Under the pieces are notes generated by a model. That model searched no databases. It was not told the DNA's origin and worked only from the letters and a program-made list of their open reading frames with translations. DNA of 64,000 nucleotides from contig CAZMFO010000002.1 of the NCBI GenBank assembly GCA_964565615.1, positions 1 to 64,000 on the forward strand. Reading direction: 5' to 3'. Source of the DNA: HK-STAS-PATE-36 sp964565615 (GTDB taxonomy: Bacteria; Patescibacteriota; Saccharimonadia; Saccharimonadales; JAGQNJ01). Below are positions 34,316 to 42,928 of the stretch, in pieces. The position numbers and the translations under genes are program-made. Numbering within the stretch: the first letter of the stretch is position 1; each line of letters opens with the position of its first letter.

Positions 34316-35383
34316 ATGGATACACAACCAAGAATAGAAATACTACTAGAAGAAGTCGTTAAAAAGAAGGCGTCAGATTTGCACTTGCAAGTCGGTATGC
34401 CTCCTATGCTTAGAGTTGACGGACACTTAACGCCAGTACCCGGCACACAGGCTTTGTCAGAGGAGGTTGTAGAGTCGCTAGTCTTTGCTATGTTGGACGA
34501 AGATCAAAAACAAGTTTTGCTTAAAGATAAAGAGTTTGATTTTAGTTTTGCTTTTGGTGACTTAGGGCGGTTTAGGGTTAACGCCTTTCACGAGCGAGGA
34601 AACCTTGCATCGGCATTGCGTCTTATTCCGAATGAGATTTTAACAGTAGAGCAGTTGGGGTTACCCAATGTAATGAATAAATTTGCTCAATACCCTAGAG
34701 GTCTGGTTTTAGTTACTGGCCCAACTGGTTCTGGCAAATCAACCTCGCTAGCCGCTCTTGTTGATAAAATCAATACCGAACGAGCGGACCATATTATTAC
34801 TATCGAAGACCCAATTGAGTTTGCTCATAAGTCAAAGAAGTCTTTGGTTGTTCAAAGAGAGGTTCATTACGATACTTATTCTTTTTCTGCCGCATTACGT
34901 AGTGCCTTGCGAGAAGATCCTGATGTTGTGTTAATTGGCGAGATGCGAGATTTAGAAACCATTGCTTCGGCCATTACTATTGCCGAAACGGGGCATTTGG
35001 TATTTGCTACTCTGCATACAAATTCGGCTTCTCAGAGTATCGACCGAATGATCGATGTTTTTCCGCCACATCAGCAACCTCAAATTAGAGCACAGCTATC
35101 AAATATCTTAATGGCGATTTGTTCGCAACGATTAATACCGTCAATTGGTGGCGGGCGAGTAGCAGCCGCCGAGGTTTTAATAGCCACACCGGCTGTTCGC
35201 AACATTATCAGAGAAGGTAAAACTCATCAATTAGAGGCAGTTATTCAAACAGGCGCCGAGTTTGGTATGCAATCTATGGATAAAACGCTTGTTGGGTTAA
35301 TCCATGCTGGCACGATTACTTATGACGAGGCACGCAACTACGCTGTTGATCTTGATGAATTAGACAGGTTAATGAGGAGCTAA
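34316..35383 (+). CDS. pilT: Type IV pilus retraction ATPase PilT
   Basis: 355 aa. N-terminal PAS-like domain (KKASDLHLQVGMPPMLRVDG), Walker A GPTGSGKS (about residue 138), Asp box ITIEDPIEF, Walker B ALREDPDVVLIGEMRD, His box AETGHLVFATLHTNSA. Having both PilB and PilT implies dynamic, retractable pili. RBS AAAGAAGGTGGG upstream. Confidence 0.96.
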   Translation: MDTQPRIEILLEEVVKKKASDLHLQVGMPPMLRVDGHLTPVPGTQALSEEVVESLVFAMLDEDQKQVLLKDKEFDFSFAFGDLGRFRVNAFHERGNLASALRLIPNEILTVEQLGLPNVMNKFAQYPRGLVLVTGPTGSGKSTSLAALVDKINTERADHIITIEDPIEFAHKSKKSLVVQREVHYDTYSFSAALRSALREDPDVVLIGEMRDLETIASAITIAETGHLVFATLHTNSASQSIDRMIDVFPPHQQPQIRAQLSNILMAICSQRLIPSIGGGRVAAAEVLIATPAVRNIIREGKTHQLEAVIQTGAEFGMQSMDKTLVGLIHAGTITYDEARNYAVDLDELDRLMRS

Positions 35384-35390
35384 TTAGTTA

Positions 35391-36611
35391 ATGCAATCGT
35401 TTAAGTATCAGGCACGAGACCCAGCAACAGGCAAAAAGGTGTCGTCAGTCATTCAGGCCGAAAGCGTGCAATCGGCTGCTAGGCTTATTAAGCAACAGGG
35501 GTTATTGGCCATTGATGTCACGCCGGTTAGTGTGTCTAACGACAGTATGTTTGGCAGAATCACCAACCGCATAACCACAAAAGATAAAGTGCTGTTTTCT
35601 CGCCAGCTTTCTACTTTGATAAGTGCCGGTTTGCCGTTGGTGCAATCGCTACGCAATGTGTCTGGGCAAACACAAAATAAGGCACTTCAGGTTGTTATAG
35701 GTAGTATTACTTCTGATATTGAGGCTGGTAGCTCTTTCTCGGTAGCACTTTCTAAACATCCAAAGGTCTTTAACGAGGTTTTTGTTAACCTAGTGGCCGC
35801 TGGCGAGGCATCGGGTACGCTAGACAAGGCACTAGAACGCTTAGCCAATCAGCAAGAAAAAGACGCCGAAATAATTAGTAAAATTCGCGGAGCTATGGTT
35901 TATCCAGCAATTGTTATTGTGGTGATGATTGCCGTTGTTGGTTTTATGATTATGGTAGTAATGCCTCAAGTAGAGAAGATCTATACTGATCTTCCGGGTG
36001 CGACTTTGCCTCTAGTAACAAGAGTACTACTGGCTGTATCGCGGTTTTCTTCTAAGTATTGGTATGTTGTTTTGATTATTCTGGCTCTAACTATATTCTT
36101 TACCTCTCGTTGGGCACGGACTTTAGGGGGCAAAGAGGCAATTGATAAGGCAAAGATGAAGGCTCCGGTTTTTGGCCCTTTGTTTATGAAGGTCTATATG
36201 GCTCGTTTTTCACGAACAGGCACAACTTTAGTAGCCAGTGGTGTTCCGTTAATTCAAGTACTAGAAATCGTGGCTCGAGCTGTAGATAATGTTCATGTAG
36301 AGCGGTCTATCATCAAAGCAATTGAAAAAATAAAGGGGGGCAAGTCGTTATCTGATTCTTTGCGTGGAGATCCGAACTTTTTAAGCCTAGTACCAGATAT
36401 GATCCATATTGGCGAAGAATCTGGCTCGTTAGAAGATATGCTATCTAAAACAGCCGACTATTACGAAAAAGAGGTAGATAATCAAATTAAGACTATCTCT
36501 ACCATAATAGAGCCTATCTTGATGGTCTTGCTAGGAATAATTGCCTTTACCATTGTTGCCGCAGTGTTGTTGCCGGTGTATGGCTTAGTTAATCAAACCA
36601 ATATCATTTAA
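35391..36611 (+). CDS. pilC: Type IV pilus inner-membrane platform protein PilC
   Basis: 406 aa with two repeated GspF domains (SRQLSTLISAGLPLVQSL; SRTGTTLVASGVPLIQVLEI) and TM helices near 170-192, 220-240 and 375-398. It is the rotor that couples PilB/PilT to pilin insertion. Last gene before the major-pilin-like gene. Confidence 0.95.
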   Translation: MQSFKYQARDPATGKKVSSVIQAESVQSAARLIKQQGLLAIDVTPVSVSNDSMFGRITNRITTKDKVLFSRQLSTLISAGLPLVQSLRNVSGQTQNKALQVVIGSITSDIEAGSSFSVALSKHPKVFNEVFVNLVAAGEASGTLDKALERLANQQEKDAEIISKIRGAMVYPAIVIVVMIAVVGFMIMVVMPQVEKIYTDLPGATLPLVTRVLLAVSRFSSKYWYVVLIILALTIFFTSRWARTLGGKEAIDKAKMKAPVFGPLFMKVYMARFSRTGTTLVASGVPLIQVLEIVARAVDNVHVERSIIKAIEKIKGGKSLSDSLRGDPNFLSLVPDMIHIGEESGSLEDMLSKTADYYEKEVDNQIKTISTIIEPILMVLLGIIAFTIVAAVLLPVYGLVNQTNII

Positions 36612-36626
36612 TTTGTGCAAAAGTGC

Positions 36627-36655
36627 TTGCATTTTTGTTGGCAAAAGCTTAATAT
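36627..36655 (+). promoter_or_regulatory. Promoter of the pilin gene
   Basis: TTGCAT (36627-36632), 17-bp spacer, TAATAT (36650-36655). CATAAGCA (36662-36669) lies at the expected transcription start. Confidence 0.7.
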
Positions 36656-36706
36656 CTTAAACATAAGCAATTAGCTTTAATTAATATCCGTTAAAAGGGG
36701 GCAAAG

Positions 36707-37210
36707 ATGTTACAGAAATATAAAACTAAAAGAGAAGAAGGCTTTACGATAATTGAGGTCTTGATTGTGCTTGCCATTGCAGGTTTAATACTACTAATAG
36801 TGTTCTTGGCAATACCTGCACTACAACGGAACTCACGCAACACGCAACGCAAAAACGATGCGTCAGCCTTGGCTAGTGCCTATTCGGAATATGTCAATAA
36901 TCACGGTGGGTCATCACCCGGAAAAGCAGAAGATGTTTATAATAACGCTAAGCTAGGATTTTATAAGGATCCCGCTACAAATATTACTCTTCCAACTCCT
37001 TTAACGACTACATCTACTGGTCCCGGTGACGCACCAGCAAATACTGATTCGGTTATTATTTTAGTTAATGCCAAATGTGATCCAGCTCTGGAATATAAAG
37101 CTGACAATATGATTAGTATGGTATCGTATGCTTCTAGGGGTGGCGTAATCCTCTTTAATACAGAGAATGCAGGTAGCGGACATACTACACAATGCGTAAG
37201 TGCTGGCTAA
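36707..37210 (+). CDS. pilA: Type IV pilin (PilA-like)
   Basis: 167 aa. Class III leader of 12 residues (MLQKYKTKREEG) cut before FTIIEV, with Glu5 and the hydrophobic helix LIVLAIAGLILLIVFLA, followed by a globular domain holding two cysteines, one near the C-terminus (QCVSAG). It has its own promoter and terminator, so it can be expressed well above the machinery genes, as expected for the major pilin. Confidence 0.9.
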   Translation: MLQKYKTKREEGFTIIEVLIVLAIAGLILLIVFLAIPALQRNSRNTQRKNDASALASAYSEYVNNHGGSSPGKAEDVYNNAKLGFYKDPATNITLPTPLTTTSTGPGDAPANTDSVIILVNAKCDPALEYKADNMISMVSYASRGGVILFNTENAGSGHTTQCVSAG

Positions 37211-37230
37211 AGCTCATTGCATTCTAAAAA

Positions 37231-37253
37231 AAACGGGGGAAACCCCGTTTTTC
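37231..37253 (+). terminator. Terminator of pilA
   Basis: AAACGGGG and CCCCGTTT form an 8-bp stem with loop GAAA, followed by a T-rich stretch. Confidence 0.85.
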
Positions 37254-37297
37254 TTTGCCCCAAATTAGCTACACCCTTCACACAAACTCCCCCAATT

Positions 37298-37322
37298 TTT
37301 CAGGAGGACGTTCCTCCTAAAA
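37298..37322. repeat. REP-like palindrome, copy 2 (upstream of RAYT)
   Basis: AGGAGGA-CGT-TCCTCCT core (37302-37318), with T/A-rich extension of the stem after one mismatch. Same core as at 11463-11491 and 38002-38032. Confidence 0.75.
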
Positions 37323-37368
37323 GTATAAAAGATTGTATAATATATTTTGCAGTGCTATCATAACTGAT

Positions 37369-37992
37369 ATGCCAAGTCGTAATGTTATTAAAATCGACAT
37401 AGCTGACGGTTACTATCATGTCTACGCGCGAGGGCACAGCAAATCAGAAATTTTCATTGACGACGCTGATTACAATTATTTTGCAAAACTCCTTGCGCGC
37501 TATTTATCAAAAAAGCCAGCCCTCGATAAATATCAAGTACCATATACACACTTGTATGGTCGTGTAGATTTACTCTGCTATTGCTTGATGCGTAATCATT
37601 TTCACTTATTACTTTATCAGCACGAAGAAGGCGCAATGCAAAAGCTTATGCGAGGCGTAATGGGTAGCTATTCGCATTACTTTAATAACAAATACAACAG
37701 AACTGGATCATTGTTCGAGACTCGTTATAAAGCTTCTTTAATATCTAGCCAACAATATATAGAACATATCTCGCGTTATATACACCTTAATAGAAAGCAA
37801 TGGCAGACTACACCCTACAGTAGCATTGGTTACTATTTATCTGGTCAAAAAGCAGAGTGGATTCATCCAGACTCTGTCTTGGCGATATTTAACAACGATA
37901 GGGAAGAATACAAAAAATTTCTAGCAGATTATGTAGATTACAAGGACAAGCTTGACGAAATAAAGTACGAACTAGCAAACACTATACTATAA
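37369..37992 (+). CDS. REP-associated tyrosine transposase (RAYT, Y1/HUH type)
   Basis: 207 aa from ATG 37369 (a TATAAT lies at 37336-37341; a TTG at 37333 would be inside this promoter). HUH motif NHFHLLLY and the catalytic-Tyr region ETRYKASLISSQQYIEHISRYIHLNRKQW are those of IS200-related RAYT enzymes, which nick single-stranded hairpins and are thought to spread REP palindromes. It is flanked on both sides by such palindromes. It sits between pilA and the prepilin peptidase, evidently a guest in the pilus locus. Confidence 0.88.
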   Translation: MPSRNVIKIDIADGYYHVYARGHSKSEIFIDDADYNYFAKLLARYLSKKPALDKYQVPYTHLYGRVDLLCYCLMRNHFHLLLYQHEEGAMQKLMRGVMGSYSHYFNNKYNRTGSLFETRYKASLISSQQYIEHISRYIHLNRKQWQTTPYSSIGYYLSGQKAEWIHPDSVLAIFNNDREEYKKFLADYVDYKDKLDEIKYELANTIL

Positions 37993-38001
37993 CATAAAAA
38001 C

Positions 38002-38032
38002 CCCTTTCAGGAGGACAGTCCTCCTGAAAGGG
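38002..38032. repeat. REP-like palindrome, copy 3 (downstream of RAYT)
   Basis: Perfect 15-bp arms around one base: CCCTTTCAGGAGGAC-A-GTCCTCCTGAAAGGG. Compared with copy 1 the outer arm bases differ on both sides in a compensating way, keeping full pairing. Confidence 0.85.
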
Positions 38033-38046
38033 TAAGTTGGTGTATT

Positions 38047-38850
38047 ATGGTATGGATGATTACGCTTATCTTATTTATTTTTGGTCTTATTTTTGGCAGT
38101 TTTGTTAACGCCTATGTTTGGCGATTTAAAAAACACAAAAACTGGGTAAGCGAGCGTTCTATTTGCCCTAAATGCAAAAAACAGCTACAAATTATTGATC
38201 TTGTGCCAGTACTTAGTTGGCTGGCTTTAAAGGGCAAGTGTAGATATTGCAAAAAACCTATATCTGTTCAATATCCTGCCGTCGAGCTACTAACGGCATT
38301 ACTTTTTGCACTATCTTACATTTACTGGCCCTATACTTTTACGCTACTAGGCTGGCTGGCTTTTGTCGTCTGGTTAATTTGTGTCGTTTTATTGATATCG
38401 TTGCTTGTTTATGATGCTAAATGGCAGTTATTACCCAATAAAATGGTGTTTGCTTTAACCGTTAGTGCCACTATTTTAGTTATATTGCTTGCTATTCACC
38501 AAAATCAACTATGGTTGTTGGTTGAGTCAATCATTGCCGGTGGAGCCTTTTTTGCATTTTTTTGGGCTATCTTTATTGTATCTAAAGGCAATATGATCGG
38601 CGGTGGCGATGTTAAGTTGGCAGTATCCCTAGGGCTAATAGTCGGATCGTTGGTTAATGTGTTTTTGGTCGTATTTTTGTCGTCCTCACTCGGTACGCTT
38701 ATAGTTCTACCATTTTTAGTAACAAAAAAGCTTAATCAAAAATCAAAAATACCTTTTGGTTCTCTATTAGCTGTGGCAACAATAATTGTCTTTTTGTTTA
38801 ATAGGCAAATTATTGATTGGTACAGCAAAACCTTCCTGTTGATAAATTAG
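38047..38850 (+). CDS. pilD: Prepilin peptidase (PilD family)
   Basis: 267 aa polytopic aspartyl protease that cuts class III leaders and may N-methylate pilins. N-terminal FGSFVNAYVWR and the two Cys pairs CPKC and CRYC form the zinc site. The catalytic aspartates lie in LLVYDAKWQLLPNK and in GNMIGGGDVKLA. Seven to eight TM helices. It serves the pilin and pseudopilins that flank it. Confidence 0.95.
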   Translation: MVWMITLILFIFGLIFGSFVNAYVWRFKKHKNWVSERSICPKCKKQLQIIDLVPVLSWLALKGKCRYCKKPISVQYPAVELLTALLFALSYIYWPYTFTLLGWLAFVVWLICVVLLISLLVYDAKWQLLPNKMVFALTVSATILVILLAIHQNQLWLLVESIIAGGAFFAFFWAIFIVSKGNMIGGGDVKLAVSLGLIVGSLVNVFLVVFLSSSLGTLIVLPFLVTKKLNQKSKIPFGSLLAVATIIVFLFNRQIIDWYSKTFLLIN

Positions 38851-38859
38851 TGCTTATGT

Positions 38860-38865
38860 TATAAT
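38860..38865 (+). promoter_or_regulatory. Extended -10 promoter of the pseudopilin operon
   Basis: TGT-TATAAT, 6 nt before the ATG at 38872, preceded by AGTGCTTATG, the same 10-mer as before pilM. No ribosome binding site is seen. Confidence 0.6.
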
Positions 38866-38871
38866 TTTTTT

Positions 38872-39708
38872 ATGATTCGTGGTCTTGAACGAAGCTCGGG
38901 TGGGTTTACTATACTAGAAACCATCATTGTTTTAACTGTTATGTCGGTATTATTAGCCAGTACATTATTACTGTTTCAGCAACGAGTGTCTCGGACGCAA
39001 TTTACTAAATCGTTAAACGAACTAACAACACAGATGTCAGACATCAGCAATCAGGTTATTAGCGGGCATTACCCAAAAACTAACCAATACGCATGCGTAA
39101 ATGGCATTATAGATACATTAAATAGTGATGAACAAGGTCAAAATGAGAACTGTCTTTTTCTTGGGCAAGCAATTAAATTTGGTTATTCTGGATGCAAAAA
39201 TTCTGGCAACGAGTGCGATAAACTTAGGGTTTATACGGTTTTTGGTAGGCGCTTAAATGGTGCCAGCATTGCAAAGTCGTTGATAGAGGCAGATGCCAAG
39301 ATTAGCCCAGATTTTGGTGTGCAAGATTATACAAATGGTTATGGCTTAAGCGTAGAAAAAGTGTTTGTGGGTGCTGACGAATACGGCGGGGTAGCATATT
39401 TGCAGTCTTTTGGGTCAGACATAGGAGGAGGTCAGCTAAACGGCGCACCACAAATTACAATTGCTCCTATAGGGCCGGGGACGACAGTAAACAGTGCTTA
39501 TTCTGTCTTTGAAAGTACATCGTTACCGGCAGGTTTTGCAAGTACCATCGGCTCATTAAACCCTCAAATTGGTATTACGTTGTGTGTAAAAAGCGGAACT
39601 ACCGATCAGTATGCGCTAGTGATACTTGGTGCTAACGGCAATGCTATGAGTGTAGAGAAGCAGATAGTTAATGAAAGTGAATGGAATGGCAAATGTTTAA
39701 TTCCATAA
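38872..39708 (+). CDS. Pseudopilin / minor pilin
   Basis: 278 aa. Leader MIRGLERSSGG cut before FTILET (Glu5), then a hydrophobic helix (IIVLTVMSVLLASTLLLF) and a large globular part with paired cysteines. First of three adjacent pseudopilins that overlap or abut, probably the priming complex at the pilus tip. Confidence 0.85.
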   Translation: MIRGLERSSGGFTILETIIVLTVMSVLLASTLLLFQQRVSRTQFTKSLNELTTQMSDISNQVISGHYPKTNQYACVNGIIDTLNSDEQGQNENCLFLGQAIKFGYSGCKNSGNECDKLRVYTVFGRRLNGASIAKSLIEADAKISPDFGVQDYTNGYGLSVEKVFVGADEYGGVAYLQSFGSDIGGGQLNGAPQITIAPIGPGTTVNSAYSVFESTSLPAGFASTIGSLNPQIGITLCVKSGTTDQYALVILGANGNAMSVEKQIVNESEWNGKCLIP

Positions 39709-40280
39709 GAAAGTTAAGTAGCCAAGGCGACACCATAGTAGAGGTAATGATAGCCCTAACCGTGTTAATGGTTGTGTTAGGGGGAGGCTATTCAATTGCC
39801 ACTCGTAGCTTAAACGGTGTACAAATTGCAAAAGAGCGTAGCGAAGCAACAAAGATTGCCGAGGGGCAACTAGAGGCTATTAATTGGAAGGTGCAAAATG
39901 TAGGTAACGTTGTTGAGCTTTATAACGCAGGGTATATTGGCGCAGTAGGTGGGAACTGGGATTCAATTGGCCTATCGACTACCCCTCCGTCTAAAAGTTT
40001 TTGTGTAAATACATCTAACCTTGTAGCAACATCAAATGACGACCTCAACATCCCCCCAACTATCGATCCTGATACTTTCGAGGACGAGTGTAAGCAAGGT
40101 ACAAACGGAAACGGCAGGTATCATATAGCGGTTACTACAGAACTAAAATTACTTGGCTTTAATGCCGATGCTTCGGCAGATAAAAAACAGTTAACTTATA
40201 AAGTTCTTGTTTTATGGGAGCGTTCTGGTGGCGGCCCAACAGAAAAGGTAGAAATACAAGATAGGTACGTAGCAGAATGA
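39693..40280 (+). CDS. Pseudopilin / minor pilin (PilV/GspI-like)
   Basis: 195 aa from ATG 39693 (an in-frame ATG at 39681 would add an acidic residue to the leader). Leader MFNSIRKLSSQG cut before DTIVEV; the +1 residue is Asp rather than Phe, Glu5 is kept. Helix MIALTVLMVVLGGGYSIA. Starts inside the end of the previous gene and overlaps the next by 4 bp. Confidence 0.82.
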   Translation: MFNSIRKLSSQGDTIVEVMIALTVLMVVLGGGYSIATRSLNGVQIAKERSEATKIAEGQLEAINWKVQNVGNVVELYNAGYIGAVGGNWDSIGLSTTPPSKSFCVNTSNLVATSNDDLNIPPTIDPDTFEDECKQGTNGNGRYHIAVTTELKLLGFNADASADKKQLTYKVLVLWERSGGGPTEKVEIQDRYVAE

Positions 40281-40945
40281 GTATTATAGGCAAGAATCAG
40301 ATTGGTTTTACGATAATAGAGTTATTAATAGCCTCTACTGTATTTTCGTTCGTTGTTTTGGGGGCAAGTATGGTTATTATTCAGATAAGTCGTCTGTACT
40401 ATAAAGGTATGGTTATATCTAATACCCATGCCTTAGCTAGTAATTTACTTGATACAGTTACTAGGTCTATACAGTACGAAAGCACAACAGTTAATTCTCC
40501 TAACTCTCCCGGCTCCATAGATATTGATGGCGTACCCAAAGAAGTCAAAGTTGTTTGCATAGGAGATATTAGATATACCTTTGTTGACGGTGTTAAGCAA
40601 GGTTCGGGGTCAAAAGATATTAAACATACTATGTGGCGAGATAAAATTACAAATAGCAATCAATGTAATGTTTCTTTGCCCGCGTTAAATGATCCTTACT
40701 TGTCAGGCGATCAAAATAGCTATGATGTCCTTGCAGAAAATATGCGAGTAGTAGATTTTTTGGTAGATCCAATATATTTTGGTTCTGTCCCGACTGGCTT
40801 GTATAAGGTAGATCTAAAAATAATCTATGGTGATGACGACTTAATAGATCTTGGTGCTGGTGGTAATTGCAAAGGGCAGGTAGCCGGTAGCCAATGGTGT
40901 TCTGTAGTAGATTATTCAACAGTTGTCTTTAAACGAATTAATTAA
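40277..40945 (+). CDS. Pseudopilin / minor pilin (PilW/GspJ-like)
   Basis: 222 aa. Leader MSIIGKNQIG cut before FTIIEL with Glu5; helix LLIASTVFSFVVLGASMVII. The globular part carries several cysteines. Coupled to its neighbour by ATGA overlap. Confidence 0.85.
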   Translation: MSIIGKNQIGFTIIELLIASTVFSFVVLGASMVIIQISRLYYKGMVISNTHALASNLLDTVTRSIQYESTTVNSPNSPGSIDIDGVPKEVKVVCIGDIRYTFVDGVKQGSGSKDIKHTMWRDKITNSNQCNVSLPALNDPYLSGDQNSYDVLAENMRVVDFLVDPIYFGSVPTGLYKVDLKIIYGDDDLIDLGAGGNCKGQVAGSQWCSVVDYSTVVFKRIN

Positions 40946-40967
40946 TGGTGTATAGTAATATCTAAGC

Positions 40968-42839
40968 ATGAGCAAAATAACGGCAGGAGAAATACGCAAT
41001 AATCAACAGGGGTTAGTGTCTGTTACTGTAACCTTGGTTATTATGATTGTTGTTACTTTGATAGTTAGTAGCTTTGCTTTGATTGTTCGGCGCGAACAGC
41101 GCCGTACTTTAGACCGTCAGCTTAGTGCTCAGGCTTTTTATGCTGCAGAAGCAGGAATAGCGGATGCTAGGTCGGCACTGTTAAAGAATGCTGGTGCTAT
41201 CGGTGATGTAACCGTATGTGATGGTAATGATAGTTTTGAAAAAAAGTCACAGGGCCTTGGAAACGATTCGGGTGCCCCGTTTACAAATCCTCCGTACAGC
41301 AGTAATCTAGGCGACAACGTTAGTTACTCGTGCGTTTTAATAAACCAAGTGCTTCCTGACTACGATAAGCAAAATGTTGATCCTAAGGATGGGTCTTTTG
41401 TGGCATCCATCAATGGGGGAAGTGCAAGTTCAATTAATAGCCTACGTATTAGTTGGCATAATAACGACAACGCGCCTATTACTCATTCTGACTCAAGCTA
41501 TAATTTAAACAATGTAATAGATGGCCCAATGCTTAGAGTAACGATTTTCCCAGGGTTTAATAATGGAGGTTCTCCTTCGGTTCCTTTGACTAAATCCACA
41601 ATAGAGAACGGGTCGCACACTATGTTCTTGTATCCTAATTTCAAAGCACCGCCTGTTATTCCTGCTAGTATCACCTATTTAGGTGCCAATGGTGGTGTAA
41701 ACTCAACCGATCCTAGTCAGGGGCAGTTTGTAGATGGTAATTGCAATAACGACAACATAGGTAATGATGTCGGCGGTAAGTCATCTAAGTACGCTTGCAA
41801 CATAGACATTACTGGTTTAGGCCAACAAGAATACTTTGTTGTTGTTCAACCTCTTTATAAGACTGCCAAAGTATCAATATCAGCTTATAATGCCACAGGT
41901 GATGCTATAAATCTAGAAGGTGGTCAGGCAGAGATTGACGTTACTGGTCGTGCATCAGATGTGTTAAGGCGTATTAAGGTTCGTGTTCCGATAGATGGAG
42001 GCTTAAGTATTGGTGATTTTGATGGTTTGTTCCCAGATGCAGTAATCTCTACGACAGATGCTTTATGTAAAAAACTAGTAGTAGGTAGTACATCTGTTTT
42101 GGATGAATGTACAAATACTAATATGACGATAAGTGGTCCGCCTCCTCCACCACCTCCTCCATCTCCACCGCCTCCACCACCACCTTGTGTTGCCAATAAT
42201 TCACAAGGTTACGTTAATTATGGTAGTGCTCCAAGGGTCAGCAGTTCGAGAAGAGGTAGCTTTAATGCCTCTGGACATAGTTTAGGAACAGTAGCTGTTG
42301 GTTACGATATTAGTGCCAATAATTTTGAAAGATTTCGTCGGGAACCAAGCGGTGTCTTTACCAGTACTGACTCTGGCTCCTATAGAGCTATGGGTTATAG
42401 TGGGGGGACTCCATCTCCACTATTCTTGTCCCGAGAGGGGAGCAATGCACAGACAGTTACTCATACCTTTTCTAGCCCTAAATCTAACTTTGACTTAATT
42501 TTATATGATATTGATGACGGTAGCGACCAAATGCAAATTTCTGCAAGAGACGGTAACGGCAATCCTTTAAGTATGTCAAACTTTGAGGTTGCCGGGGACG
42601 GCGATGCAACATCTGGTACGGGTAATACTCCAAGCGGTTCAGTAGCACGAGCTCCGAGTTGGAACGCTGGTAGTGGCGTGCTTCGCACTAGAGATGGCAA
42701 TAATCAAAACCGAAGCTTCACATCTCTTAGACCCCGTGCAGGTGTTAAGGTGTCTTCGATTACTGTGCGATATACCTCAGGCGCAAGTGGGGCACACGCT
42801 TACGTAGCTATGTACGCTCGTCGGCTGACTTGTCCATAA
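40968..42839 (+). CDS. PilX-like pilus protein with large C-terminal domain behind a polyproline linker
   Basis: 623 aa. N-terminal PilX signature: NNQQGLVSVTVTLVIMIVVTLIVSSFALIVRREQRRTLDRQLSAQAFYAAEAGIADAR (in family terms, a non-methylated leader plus the AAE-G-I-ADA motif). A globular region to ~385 is followed by a linker of 16-17 prolines (about residues 389-405, broken by one Ser), then a ~210-residue beta-rich C-terminal domain (VAVGYDISANNFERFRREPSG, FDLILYDIDDGSDQMQIS) between two cysteines. The terminal domain is well placed to be a tip adhesin; that role is inference. Confidence 0.8.
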   Translation: MSKITAGEIRNNQQGLVSVTVTLVIMIVVTLIVSSFALIVRREQRRTLDRQLSAQAFYAAEAGIADARSALLKNAGAIGDVTVCDGNDSFEKKSQGLGNDSGAPFTNPPYSSNLGDNVSYSCVLINQVLPDYDKQNVDPKDGSFVASINGGSASSINSLRISWHNNDNAPITHSDSSYNLNNVIDGPMLRVTIFPGFNNGGSPSVPLTKSTIENGSHTMFLYPNFKAPPVIPASITYLGANGGVNSTDPSQGQFVDGNCNNDNIGNDVGGKSSKYACNIDITGLGQQEYFVVVQPLYKTAKVSISAYNATGDAINLEGGQAEIDVTGRASDVLRRIKVRVPIDGGLSIGDFDGLFPDAVISTTDALCKKLVVGSTSVLDECTNTNMTISGPPPPPPPPSPPPPPPPCVANNSQGYVNYGSAPRVSSSRRGSFNASGHSLGTVAVGYDISANNFERFRREPSGVFTSTDSGSYRAMGYSGGTPSPLFLSREGSNAQTVTHTFSSPKSNFDLILYDIDDGSDQMQISARDGNGNPLSMSNFEVAGDGDATSGTGNTPSGSVARAPSWNAGSGVLRTRDGNNQNRSFTSLRPRAGVKVSSITVRYTSGASGAHAYVAMYARRLTCP

Positions 42840-42928
42840 AAAAATAGTCTTTCGTGCATCTAAAAAATAGCTAATAAATAAGTGTTACTTATATAGCCCT
42901 TAGGTGTGTTTAGCTAGCCGAACTAATG

